NCBI GenBank assembly: GCA_016199025.1
Contig: JACQHM010000061.1
Coordinates: forward strand, 1-13,178
DNA length: 13,178 nucleotides
Origin: Candidatus Methylomirabilota bacterium
Lineage (GTDB): Bacteria > Methylomirabilota > Methylomirabilia > Methylomirabilales > JACQHM01
Direction of reading: 5' to 3'
The notes beneath the pieces were generated by a model, which worked only from the letters and a program-made list of their open reading frames with translations, was not told the DNA's origin and searched no databases. Made by a program: the position numbers and the translations under genes. Of this stretch, positions 1-7,302 are shown in pieces. Each line of letters begins with the position of its first letter. Within the stretch, counting starts at the first letter, position 1.

Positions 1-575
1 GGATGGAACTGCTGGCGCAGATCGACGGCGAGTATCCCCGGGTGCGGGCCCAGTTCGTGCCCCGACCGTGCATGCACTGCGATGAGCCGCCCTGCGTCCA
101 GGTCTGTCCCGTGGATGCCACCTATAAGCGGGAGGACGGCCTGGTCGCCCAGGACTACGACCGGTGCATCGGCTGCCGCTACTGCATGGTGGCCTGCCCC
201 TACGGCGTCCGCTATTTCAATTGGAAGCGGCCCGAGTTCCAGGCAACGGAGTCTCTGAATCCCGACCAGGTCTCCGGCCTTCATGGGGGGCGGGAGGGCC
301 CGGCAGTGAGGCCGGTGGGCGTGGTGGAGAAGTGCACCTTCTGCGTCCACCGGCTCGAAAAGGCCATCGAGAAGGCCAAAAGAGAAGGGAGGGAGGTCCA
401 GGACGGGGATTACGTCACGGCCTGCACCCAAACTTGCACCGGGGGGGCGATCAAGTTTGGGGACCTGGATGATCCTTCGAGCGAGGTCTACAGGCTCTCG
501 CGCGACAAGCGGGCCTTCAGGCTCCGGGAGGAGCTGGGGACGGAGCCCCGGGTTTACTATCTCAAGGAGGGATGA
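1..575 (+). CDS. 4Fe-4S electron-transfer subunit of a CISM molybdoenzyme (TtrB/PsrB/NrfC type), 5' partial
   Basis: This is the electron-transfer subunit that passes electrons between a molybdopterin catalytic subunit and a NrfD-type membrane subunit. The visible part (190 residues counted from the ATG at 3) holds three cysteine motifs: C23-x2-C26-x4-C31-x3-C35-P, C55-x2-C58-x2-C61-x3-C65-P, and C111-x2-C114 with C141-x3-C145. Family members such as TtrB and PsrB carry four motifs. The missing first CxxCxxCxxxC motif should lie upstream, so the ATG at 3 is almost certainly internal and the gene is cut by the window edge. The C-terminal pattern GDLDDP...EPRVYYL is typical of this family. The stop codon overlaps the start region of the next gene, with the Shine-Dalgarno AAGGAGG at 564-570 inside this gene, so the two are translationally linked. 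The catalytic subunit is expected just upstream. The family assignment is firm; the substrate is unknown. Confidence 0.93.
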   Translation, partial: MELLAQIDGEYPRVRAQFVPRPCMHCDEPPCVQVCPVDATYKREDGLVAQDYDRCIGCRYCMVACPYGVRYFNWKRPEFQATESLNPDQVSGLHGGREGPAVRPVGVVEKCTFCVHRLEKAIEKAKREGREVQDGDYVTACTQTCTGGAIKFGDLDDPSSEVYRLSRDKRAFRLREELGTEPRVYYLKEG

Positions 576-576
576 G

Positions 577-2031
577 ATGGCACGGATTGACGAGCGATAC
601 TTACGCCCCTTATTCAAGATAGGCCCGGGATACGTGCTGTCCACGGGCGCCCTCCTCGCCCTCGTCGCTTGGGCTATTTATGCTTACTCCTTTCAGCTCA
701 AGATCGGCCTGGCCATCACCGGGATGAACACCCCGACCTCCTGGGGATTCTACATCGTCAACTTCGTCTTCTTCGTGGGCTTAAGCGCCGGGGGGATCAT
801 CATCGCCTCCCTGGTCCACGCCTTCGGCATCCAGCGGTTCCGATCGGTAGCCCGGATCGCCGAGCTGATGGCTATCAGTTGCCTGATCCTCGCTACGATC
901 TTCATCATGTTGGACCTGGGCCGTCCCGACCGCTTCTACCACCTCTTCCTCTACGGCCGTTTCGCGTCACCGCTGATCTGGGATGTGATCGTGATCACCC
1001 TCTACCTCCTGGTCGGCATGGCCTACGGGTACTTCGGGACGCGGGCCGATCTCGTGCGGTGTATGGCGCTGATCCCCCACAGGCGGGGGCTCTTCCAGCT
1101 TCTCGCCTTAGGCTATACCGACCTCTCGGAGCGGGCGATCAGGAGGGATCGAAAGATCCTGAAAGGCCTGGCCATCGTCGGCCTCCCCTTGGCCGTGGCC
1201 CTTCACTCGGTCACAGCCTGGATCCTGGGGCTGGTGAAGGCCCACCCCGGGTGGCACAGCGCCCTCCTGGCCCCTCTCTTCGTCATTTCGGCCACCGTGT
1301 CGGGATTGGCCCTGCTCATCGTTTCGGTGGTCTTCAGCAAACGGGTTCTCAAAGTCGAGATCGAGGAGGAAGTCATTAAGGATTTAGGAAAGCTCCTGAC
1401 CCTCTCGATCCCCGTCCTCGGTTACTTCCTCTTCGCCGAGCTGTTGACGGTGACCTATGCTAAGGAGCCGGCAGGCCTCCACGTCTTCCAGGAGATGATG
1501 TTTGGCCCGTATGCCCCCTTCTTCTGGGGGAACCTGATCCTGGGCCTCCTCTCTCCCCTGGTCGTCCTGGCAAAGCCTCGGCCGAAGCTCGTCGTGGGGG
1601 TGGGCCTAGCGGCCGGCCTGGTCATCGCCCTGGCGGTGGTGAAGCTCCAGATAAAGGTTCCCTTCCTCCTAAACTATGTCTTCCCCTACCTCCTCGGCTT
1701 CTCCCTCCCGGCATGGTTGGAATACCTCCTCCTCTGGCTGTTCGGGCTCCTCCTCCCCCTGATCCTCCTCCTGGACGAGAGGAGGCGGGTGGACACCCGG
1801 ATAGGGATTGCCGCGGCGCTGGTCGTCCTGGGGATCCTGGCCGAGCGGTGGAACATCGTGATCGCTCCTCTTTTAGGCCATGCCCATCTGCCCTATGCCC
1901 CGGGAGGCTATACCCCCACACCGCTGGAGCTTTCACTGGTGATCGGGGTCTACGCCTTAGGCGCCCTTTTCTTCGCCATCGCCGCCAAACTCCTGCCGTT
2001 GGTGGAGCTGGAGGAGGAGGCCGGAATTTGA
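577..2031 (+). CDS. NrfD/PsrC-family polytopic membrane subunit (quinone-interacting anchor)
   Basis: The product (484 residues) is an integral membrane protein of the NrfD/PsrC/DsrP family. Known members exchange electrons between the quinone pool and a partner 4Fe-4S subunit, and some may move protons. About ten hydrophobic segments can be seen. Segment one follows GPGYVLSTGALLALV near residue 17. The next carries the family-like WGFYIVNFVFFVGLSAGG (residues 56-73). HSVTAWILGL sits mid-protein, and a late pattern with ERWNIV and GGYTPTPLELS resembles DsrP/ActC proteins. The acidic tail ends in LEEEAGI. I chose the ATG at 577 because AAGGAGG (564-570) lies at good spacing and MARIDERY is a sensible cytoplasmic start. 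An in-frame extension to 457 would overlap the Fe-S gene by almost 120 bases and encodes low-complexity sequence, so it was rejected. The gene follows the Fe-S subunit directly, which is the normal order B then C in CISM operons. Confidence 0.93.
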   Translation: MARIDERYLRPLFKIGPGYVLSTGALLALVAWAIYAYSFQLKIGLAITGMNTPTSWGFYIVNFVFFVGLSAGGIIIASLVHAFGIQRFRSVARIAELMAISCLILATIFIMLDLGRPDRFYHLFLYGRFASPLIWDVIVITLYLLVGMAYGYFGTRADLVRCMALIPHRRGLFQLLALGYTDLSERAIRRDRKILKGLAIVGLPLAVALHSVTAWILGLVKAHPGWHSALLAPLFVISATVSGLALLIVSVVFSKRVLKVEIEEEVIKDLGKLLTLSIPVLGYFLFAELLTVTYAKEPAGLHVFQEMMFGPYAPFFWGNLILGLLSPLVVLAKPRPKLVVGVGLAAGLVIALAVVKLQIKVPFLLNYVFPYLLGFSLPAWLEYLLLWLFGLLLPLILLLDERRRVDTRIGIAAALVVLGILAERWNIVIAPLLGHAHLPYAPGGYTPTPLELSLVIGVYALGALFFAIAAKLLPLVELEEEAGI

Positions 2032-2044
2032 GGGACAAAAGCCC

Positions 2045-3583
2045 ATGAAGGTGGGGGTCTTTCTGGAGCCCTGGAGTGACGAGATAGCGAATTTCCTGGG
2101 AAGGAAGGGAATCCCTACCTTCCCTGTCCCGAGAGCCCCTCGGAAGGAAACGCCCCAGGCCCTCCAGGCTCTCATTCGGCGATCGGAGATCAGGGGAGCT
2201 GTCCTCGTTGAAGAGGAGGAAAGGCTGGAGGGAGGGTTCGTTGAGGCGCTCCAGGAGGCTGGGATCCCACCATATGCTTTCGAGGTGGTCAGGTTTCCTC
2301 CGGGACCCCTTGAGCGAGAAGCTATGGAGCAGGCCAAGCTCCTTACCCTCGCGGCCGTGGAAGGGGTGAGGGTCCAGGGGGAGGTCGATCCTGAACATCT
2401 GAAGCCGACCTTCGTGTCAGTCCAGGAGGCCTTAAGGCGCCGGGACTTTCTCTTTGGCTTCTTCAAACCCCGCTACGAGGTGATCCCGGCTGTGAAAGCC
2501 GACCGTTGTACGGCCTGGAAAGGCTGCCGCCTCTGCCTGGACGCCTGCCCCCAAGAGGCCATCTCCTTCCAAAAGAGACACATCGTCCTCGATAAAGGCT
2601 CCTGCACGGCCTGCGGTGCTTGTCTTCCGGCCTGCCCTGAAGAGGCCATCAGCTCCCCCCGCTTGAACCCCAAAACCCTGGATGCCCAGCTTCGAGCCCT
2701 CCTTTCGGAAGAGGTCGCCCTTCGGCCTCGGATCATCCTGATCACGGCCAAGGATCAGGTATTGGCAGGCAGGGGATCCCTTCCCCCTGAGATCTTGGCG
2801 CTCCCGCTCCCCTGCACCGGAGCGATCTCGGCCTGGCTCCTCCTCCGGGCCTTGACCCTCGGGGCTGACGGTCTCATGATCCTCCCATGTGCTCCTTCCT
2901 GCCAGCACCGCTGCCACGGGAAAGGGTGGGAGAGCTCCTTTCGGCTCGTTCAAGCCCTCCTTCCAGTCTTCGGTGTCCCGAGCGAAAGACTTCAGACTAT
3001 CCCCGGCGAGGAGCCAAAGGTCCTGGCCTCCCGCTTCAGAACTTTGGTTGAGGAGGTGGGAAGGATGGGGCCTCACCGCCTCCAAGAAGAGAGGACAGCC
3101 AACGGGTCCCTTCGCCTCAGGGATCTCCTCCGTGATCTTTCCACGAGGTTGGGATTGAAACAGGTGGTCCTCCAAGGGGACTCTATCCCGTTCGGCCTCG
3201 TGAAAGTCGAAGAGGGTGAGAAGGCCTGCACCCTCTGTGGGGTTTGTCCCGACCGCTGCCCGACTGGCGCCCTCTTCCTTCAAGAAAATACCCAAACCTC
3301 GAAGCTCCTCTTCGACCACGCCTCTTGCGTCGCTTGTTTCTCCTGCGTTGAGGCCTGTCCCGAGAAGGTCCTCACCGTGGAGAGGGAGCTGGATTTCGGC
3401 CAGATCAGGAACGAACCAACCATCCTGGCCGAGGATCGGATCACCTCCTGCCGTCGGTGTGGGAAGCCCATCGCCCCCTCACACATGCTCCAAAAGGTCC
3501 AGCCTCTCTTCAGCCCTCAGCCACTAGATCTTGAAGTGTGCTCCTTCTGCCGGATCTTCGAAGGCCTGAAACGATCAGGCTGA
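2045..3583 (+). CDS. Multi-cluster iron-sulfur protein with MvhD-like domain (HdrA/MvhD-related, no flavin domain)
   Basis: This soluble protein (512 residues) is probably a cytoplasmic electron adaptor. Domains in order: an N-terminal region (1-150) whose part 88-135 weakly resembles the stretch that precedes the FAD domain of HdrA; a ferredoxin pair, C155-x5-C161-x2-C164-x3-C168-P and C187-x2-C190-x2-C193-x3-C197-P; an MvhD/FlpD-like domain (about 222-338) with LPCTGAIS (C257), LGADGLMILPCAPSCQHRC (C282, C286, C290) and GVPSERLQ; a second ferredoxin pair, C395/398/401/405 and C428/431/434/438; and a C-terminal C469-x2-C472 ... C499-x2-C502 set like a zinc ribbon or rubredoxin site. MvhD carries a 2Fe-2S cluster and links hydrogenase to heterodisulfide reductase in methanogens. 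No FAD-binding GxGxxG is seen. The first motif has an unusual x5 spacing. The gene starts 13 bases after the NrfD gene with AGGG upstream, so it belongs to the same operon. The exact partner is unknown. Confidence 0.85.
   Translation: MKVGVFLEPWSDEIANFLGRKGIPTFPVPRAPRKETPQALQALIRRSEIRGAVLVEEEERLEGGFVEALQEAGIPPYAFEVVRFPPGPLEREAMEQAKLLTLAAVEGVRVQGEVDPEHLKPTFVSVQEALRRRDFLFGFFKPRYEVIPAVKADRCTAWKGCRLCLDACPQEAISFQKRHIVLDKGSCTACGACLPACPEEAISSPRLNPKTLDAQLRALLSEEVALRPRIILITAKDQVLAGRGSLPPEILALPLPCTGAISAWLLLRALTLGADGLMILPCAPSCQHRCHGKGWESSFRLVQALLPVFGVPSERLQTIPGEEPKVLASRFRTLVEEVGRMGPHRLQEERTANGSLRLRDLLRDLSTRLGLKQVVLQGDSIPFGLVKVEEGEKACTLCGVCPDRCPTGALFLQENTQTSKLLFDHASCVACFSCVEACPEKVLTVERELDFGQIRNEPTILAEDRITSCRRCGKPIAPSHMLQKVQPLFSPQPLDLEVCSFCRIFEGLKRSG
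3564..3580 (+). repeat. Small hairpin across the end of the HdrA/MvhD-like gene
   Basis: GCCTGA and TCAGGC form a perfect 6-bp stem around a 5-base loop at the last codons of the gene. No T-run follows, so it is not a standard Rho-independent terminator. It may mark mRNA 3' processing or be chance. Confidence 0.3.
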
Positions 3584-3887
3584 AGAGGCATTCGGCTGTC
3601 AGGAATCAATGGAGAGCCTCCCCGCCCTGTTCTGCCTTCCTGGGATATGAATGCCCCATCCCGTTTCCCCAAGGTTTTTCGCATGGTAATACCTCCAGGC
3701 CTTTTGGTGAGGGACATCCATGTCCCACTCCTAAAGGCTCCTTTGGACGTCACGATGCACCCCAGACTGCCCTTCAAAACGTTTCCCTTAACAAAATCAA
3801 AGAGATAGGGGTTCCCCTGGCTGCCCGGTCCCCACAGACCGGTTGGTATCAGGTTTGCAGACGGCCAGGGAAAGGGGGAGTCTTTCC
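3584..3887. other. Non-coding gap between the first CISM operon and the sensor operon
   Basis: These 304 bases separate two operons and should contain the promoter of the sensor operon. I see no credible gene: the open frames here have no family features or good start sites. The gap holds a 16-bp palindrome at 3711-3726 and a 6-bp hairpin at 3825-3842 (CCGGTC, six-base loop, GACCGG). A relatively AT-rich patch at about 3775-3805 is the likeliest promoter area, but no convincing -35/-10 pair could be assigned. Confidence 0.6.
3711..3726. promoter_or_regulatory. Perfect 7-2-7 palindrome, candidate operator
   Basis: GGGACAT, two bases (CC), then ATGTCCC form a perfect inverted repeat 161 bases upstream of the PhnD-like gene. 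NarL-family regulators are known to bind head-to-head heptamers separated by two bases, and a NarL-family regulator is encoded in this operon. The heptamer does not match the E. coli NarL consensus (TACYYMT), so only the geometry supports the call. Confidence 0.35.
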
Positions 3888-4859
3888 ATGGACAGGCCTC
3901 GATGGCTCTTGCCACACTTTGCCATCTTGACAACGTTGCTCGGGCTCGCGATCGTTGCCGGCTGCGGGGAACAGGGGTCCTCCCGCCCTCATATCCAGTT
4001 GGGAAGGAGGATCGATCTGGCCGGGGTCCGCCAGACCCCTGGTCAAGCCCCCTATCGAGACAGCTCGAAGGTACCTCTCCGGGTAGCGATCGCCAGCATC
4101 CTCTCCCCGGCTGTGACTCTGGAGAGCTATCACGATCTCCTGACCTACATCGGCAAGAGGCTGGGGAGGCCGGTAGAGCTGGTCCAGCGGAGGACCTACG
4201 CCGAGGTCAATGATCTCATCCGATCCCGCCAGATTGACCTGGCCTTCGTCTGCAGCTTACCCTACATCGAAGGGAAAAAAGAGTTCGGGCTGGAGCTTCT
4301 GGTCGCCCCCCAGATCCGGGGCCGGGTGGTGTATTTTTCCTACCTCATCGTGCCCGATGATAGCAGGGCGAACAGCCTTTCCGATCTGAAAGGAAAGACC
4401 TTCGCCTTCTCCGACCCGCTGTCCAACTCAGGCCGTCTTGCCCCGACCTATCAGCTTGCCCTGATGAATGAAACACCCGACACTTTTTTCGGGAGGTACG
4501 TCTTCACCTACAGCCATGATAACTCCATCGTCGCCGTCGCCGATCGGTTGGTGGATGGAGCCGCCGTGGACAGCCTGGTCTATGATTTTTTGGCGGCGAA
4601 GGATCCAGGCTTGGTGGCCAAGACGAAGATCATCGCCCGTTGGGGACCTTTTGGTATCCCCCCCGTGGTCGTCGGTCCCTGGCTGGATCCTGAACTAAAA
4701 CGGACGCTCAAAGACCTCTTCCTCTCCATGCACGAGGACGACGACGGGAAACGGACCCTGAAGGCCCTCATGATCCACCGTTTCGTCGAGGTGAAGGATG
4801 AGCAGTATGAGTCGATCCGGCGGATGGCCGAGAAAGTGAGAGAGGGTCGTGGGACGTAG
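3888..4859 (+). CDS. PhnD-like substrate-binding lipoprotein (likely ligand sensor for the adjacent kinase)
   Basis: The product (323 residues) is a periplasmic binding protein of the PhnD/SsuA/transferrin-like group anchored as a lipoprotein. The N-terminus MDRPRW is followed by a hydrophobic stretch and a lipobox LAIVAGC, with C26 as the lipidated residue. The mature part begins with VPLRVAIASILSP, followed by SYHDLLTYIGKRLGRPVEL, DLAFVCSLPYIEG near the ligand pocket, the LSDLKGKTFAFSDPLSNSG motif and a C-terminal helix. The start ATG at 3888 has AGGGGGAG seven bases upstream; an upstream ATG at 3843 would bury the signal peptide. C122 is the only cysteine besides the lipidated one. The gene overlaps the kinase gene by 11 bases and no ABC permease or ATPase is present, so a sensing role is more likely than transport. 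The layout resembles AioX next to AioS, or the PhnD-like sensor domain that is fused to the kinase in TtrS. The ligand is unknown. Confidence 0.88.
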   Translation: MDRPRWLLPHFAILTTLLGLAIVAGCGEQGSSRPHIQLGRRIDLAGVRQTPGQAPYRDSSKVPLRVAIASILSPAVTLESYHDLLTYIGKRLGRPVELVQRRTYAEVNDLIRSRQIDLAFVCSLPYIEGKKEFGLELLVAPQIRGRVVYFSYLIVPDDSRANSLSDLKGKTFAFSDPLSNSGRLAPTYQLALMNETPDTFFGRYVFTYSHDNSIVAVADRLVDGAAVDSLVYDFLAAKDPGLVAKTKIIARWGPFGIPPVVVGPWLDPELKRTLKDLFLSMHEDDDGKRTLKALMIHRFVEVKDEQYESIRRMAEKVREGRGT

Positions 4860-6264
4860 CCGATTCTGGCCGATGTTCTGGTCCGTCGCCGGGGCCGTCA
4901 GCGTCCGGACAAAGATCATGGGGATCATCATAGGGCTGATCCTGGCCCTGGGGTTTGTCGTCGGCCTTGTCGTCCAGCGGGGCCTCTCGGTGACGCTGGA
5001 GCGGGAGCGCCAAGAATGGGGCCTGGCCATTGCCACCGGCCTGTCGAACCAAGCCCAGGAGCTGATCCTGACCGACCACCTTTTCGCCCTCTACACCCTT
5101 GTCAGGAACATGTTAGACACCTATAAGGACATCCTGTACATCTTCTTTGTGGATCGCGACGGAAACATCCTGGTCCATACCTTCGAAGGAGGGTTTCCGG
5201 AGGATTTCCTTCAGGTTCACCGCGGAAGGAGGTGGGACGGGACCCGGGTGGAGGTCTTCGACACCGAGCAGGGCCCAGTCCGGGACATTGCGGTCCCGAT
5301 CTTGAACGGAAGAGCAGGGGTCGTCCACGTGGGGATGTCAGAAGGAGGAATGGCCGAAACCGTCGCAGGATATGTCAGGCAGATCATCATCGCGACTGCC
5401 GCCGTCCTTCTCGTGGGCCTTCTCTTCGCCTTCGTCCTCTCCACCATCCTCACCAAGCCCGTCTCCCAGCTCGTCCAGGCGACGGAGGCGATCGGGAGGG
5501 GCGATTTCACCTGGAAGGCCCCACTGTGGGCCAAGGATGAGGTTGGAAGATTGGGCGACTCCTTCGAGGCCATGGCGGAGGAGCTGAAACGGAAGGAAAG
5601 GCTCCGTGCCCAGCTCTTACAAAAGGTCATCTCCGCCCAGGAGGAGGAACGGAAGCGGATCGCCAGGGAACTCCACGACGAGACGAGCCAGTCCCTGACC
5701 TCTCTCATGGTGGGGCTGAAGGTGTTGGAGGAGGCCGGGGACCCTGAGGAGGTCAAACTGAGGGCGGTTGAGCTTCGATCCCTGGTGGCGAAGACCCTGG
5801 ACGAGGTCCACCATCTGGCCCACGCCCTTCGCCCCAGCATCCTGGATGACTTAGGCCTCGTGGCGGCCCTTGAACGGTACGTGAAAGGGTATGCGGGGAC
5901 AACCGGACTGCACGTGGACTTCTACGCCCAAGACCTTAATGGCAGGAGGCTTCCGTCCCCCGTCGAGACCACCCTGTATCGGATCGTCCAGGAGGCCTTG
6001 ACCAACGTGGCCAAGCATGCGAACGCCAAAAACGTCAGCATCATCTTAGAGCAACGAGGGCGAGGCGTCGTCGCCGTCGTCGAGGACGATGGCCGGGGCT
6101 TCGATGTCACCTGGTGGCGTTCGAGGGAAGGGGCCAAGGGGTTGGGACTCGCCGGGATGGAGGAGCGGGCCTCTCTCCTCGGCGGAACCCTCACCGTGGA
6201 ATCGAGGCCGGGCTCGGGCACGACCATCGTCGTTGAGATCCCCCTGATGCCGGAGGTCACATAG
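4849..6264 (+). CDS. Membrane histidine kinase, NarX/TtrS-like (HisKA_3 type)
   Basis: The product (471 residues from the GTG start) is a sensor kinase. TM1 is at about 24-43, followed by an extracytoplasmic domain (44-176) with FFVDRDGNILVHTF like a single Cache fold. TM2 is at about 177-200, then a HAMP domain (200-252) with PVSQLVQATEAIGRGDF. The HisKA_3 dimerization helix has the phosphoacceptor H276 in EERKRIARELHDE. The ATPase domain shows the N-box EALTNVAKHANA (N386) and the G-boxes DDGRGF (413-418) and GLGLAGM (431-437). The GTG at 4849 lies inside the end of the PhnD-like gene with GAGAGAGG upstream, so translation is coupled; an ATG at 4873 is an alternative. The kinase is followed by its regulator with no gap. 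The PhnD-like lipoprotein probably supplies the ligand signal, as AioX does for AioS. The family call is firm; the stimulus is inferred. Confidence 0.92.
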   Translation: MGRSRFWPMFWSVAGAVSVRTKIMGIIIGLILALGFVVGLVVQRGLSVTLERERQEWGLAIATGLSNQAQELILTDHLFALYTLVRNMLDTYKDILYIFFVDRDGNILVHTFEGGFPEDFLQVHRGRRWDGTRVEVFDTEQGPVRDIAVPILNGRAGVVHVGMSEGGMAETVAGYVRQIIIATAAVLLVGLLFAFVLSTILTKPVSQLVQATEAIGRGDFTWKAPLWAKDEVGRLGDSFEAMAEELKRKERLRAQLLQKVISAQEEERKRIARELHDETSQSLTSLMVGLKVLEEAGDPEEVKLRAVELRSLVAKTLDEVHHLAHALRPSILDDLGLVAALERYVKGYAGTTGLHVDFYAQDLNGRRLPSPVETTLYRIVQEALTNVAKHANAKNVSIILEQRGRGVVAVVEDDGRGFDVTWWRSREGAKGLGLAGMEERASLLGGTLTVESRPGSGTTIVVEIPLMPEVT

Positions 6265-6930
6265 ATGGGAAAGATCACGGTCCTCCTGGCCGATGATCAT
6301 GCCGTCCTCAGGACAGGGCTCCGGATGCTCATCAATGCCCAACCGGACATGGAGGTCGTCGGTGAGGCTGCTGACGGGCGGGAGGCCATCGAGGCTGCTG
6401 AACAATTTCAGCCCGATGTGTTGCTTCTGGATCTCACCATGCCCGGTCTGGGCGGCCTCTCAGCCTTGGGCGTCATCCGGGAGAAGGCCCCTGGGACCAA
6501 GGTCCTTGTCCTCACCATGCACGATGACGAAGGGTACCTCCGCCAGGTCTTGAGATCAGGGGGCTCAGGGTATGTGGTGAAGCGAGCGGCGGACGTGGAG
6601 CTGCTCTCGGCCATCCGGGCCGTGAAACGGGGCGAGGTTTACGTCCACTCCTCGATGACCAAGGCCCTGGTGGGAGGGGTTTTCGACAGGCGGGTGGAAC
6701 GCGAGGCCGGTTCGTCAGATCGCTTCGACGATCTGAGCGACAGGGAAAAGGAGGTCCTCCGCCTCCTGGCCCGGGGGTACACCAACCAACAGATCGCCGA
6801 CATGCTGTTCTTAAGCGTGAAGACCATCGAGACCTATCGAGCCCGCTTGATGGAAAAACTCAAGCTTCGGACCCGGGCAGAGCTGGTCCATTACGCCCTG
6901 AAGAAGGGACTTTTGTGCCTTGACAGCTAA
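6265..6930 (+). CDS. NarL/FixJ-family response regulator (receiver + LuxR-type HTH)
   Basis: The product (221 residues) is a DNA-binding response regulator. The receiver domain (1-120) has the acidic pair D10/D11, the phosphoacceptor D56 in LLLDLTMPG, T84 and the invariant K106. The LuxR-type HTH (about 157-217) shows LSDREKEVLRLLARGYTNQQIADMLFLS with VKTIETYRARLMEKL. The ATG directly follows the kinase stop codon, so the two genes are translationally coupled and form a pair. It is like TtrR, NarL and UhpA in architecture. A terminator follows about 24 bases after the stop. Likely targets are the neighbouring respiratory operons; the 7-2-7 palindrome upstream of the PhnD-like gene is a possible autoregulatory site. 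Confidence 0.95.
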   Translation: MGKITVLLADDHAVLRTGLRMLINAQPDMEVVGEAADGREAIEAAEQFQPDVLLLDLTMPGLGGLSALGVIREKAPGTKVLVLTMHDDEGYLRQVLRSGGSGYVVKRAADVELLSAIRAVKRGEVYVHSSMTKALVGGVFDRRVEREAGSSDRFDDLSDREKEVLRLLARGYTNQQIADMLFLSVKTIETYRARLMEKLKLRTRAELVHYALKKGLLCLDS

Positions 6931-6953
6931 CCCTTCCCGATCTCTTCCTTTCG

Positions 6954-6978
6954 AAAGGGTCTGATCCAGGACCCTTTT
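6954..6978 (+). terminator. Rho-independent terminator of the sensor operon
   Basis: AAAGGGTC and GACCCTTT form a perfect 8-bp stem around an 8-base loop, and the 3' arm runs into TTTT. It lies 24 bases after the response regulator stop and should end the three-gene transcript. Confidence 0.75.
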
Positions 6979-7302
6979 CCATTTGCGGCTTTCCCCGACA
7001 CGATTTTTCAGGATTTCCCTGACAAGATCCCCAACGAACTCCGAGTTTCCCCGATACCCAAAGGAGGGAAGGAAAGCTATGCTCTTAACCAAAAGGGGAG
7101 ATCTCCGAGTCATCCTGATCCCCCGGGGACAGGATGGACAGGACGGTCGGGAGCGATCCCCTTTTTCTTCCGGTAACACCCTCCCCCTCCCCCATCCAGA
7201 GAGTAGGGGCACGGCATGCCATGCCCCTACAAATGGCTTCCTCTCTCCCCCCTGGCGGGGAGGCACCCCCCTAAAACTCTCCCCTCCCATGGCTGGCGGG
7301 GG
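6979..7302. other. Non-coding, repeat-containing stretch
   Basis: This region lies between the sensor operon terminator and a truncated molybdoenzyme fragment. It holds three loose copies of a TTTCCCYGAYA-like motif (about 6990, 7014 and 7045), a near-perfect 28-bp palindrome (7203-7230), and C-rich/G-rich hairpin DNA (7241-7302). An ATG at 7080 has a good AGGAGG-like site upstream. However, the short frame behind it is low complexity, crosses the palindrome and resembles no protein I know, so it is not called. Confidence 0.55.
7203..7230. repeat. 28-bp near-perfect palindrome (probable dispersed intergenic repeat)
   Basis: The element starts GTAGGGGCA, has GGCATGCC at its centre and ends TGCCCCTAC. 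Only one base pair (positions 7212 and 7221) breaks the symmetry. Similar GC-rich palindromes are dispersed between genes in many bacteria. G/C-rich half-hairpins (TCCCC...GGGGA and similar) continue up to the start of the molybdoenzyme fragment at 7303, so this may be part of a compound repeat. Confidence 0.6.

Noticed and set aside
457..576. Forty-residue N-terminal extension of the NrfD-family protein
   Set aside because: It overlaps the Fe-S gene in another frame, is Arg/Ser/Gly-rich without family similarity, and a good Shine-Dalgarno points to the ATG at 577.
3538..3930. Open frame across the gap between the first operon and the PhnD-like gene
   Set aside because: It starts inside the HdrA/MvhD-like gene, has no convincing ribosome site and no domain, and runs into the signal peptide region of the lipoprotein in another frame.
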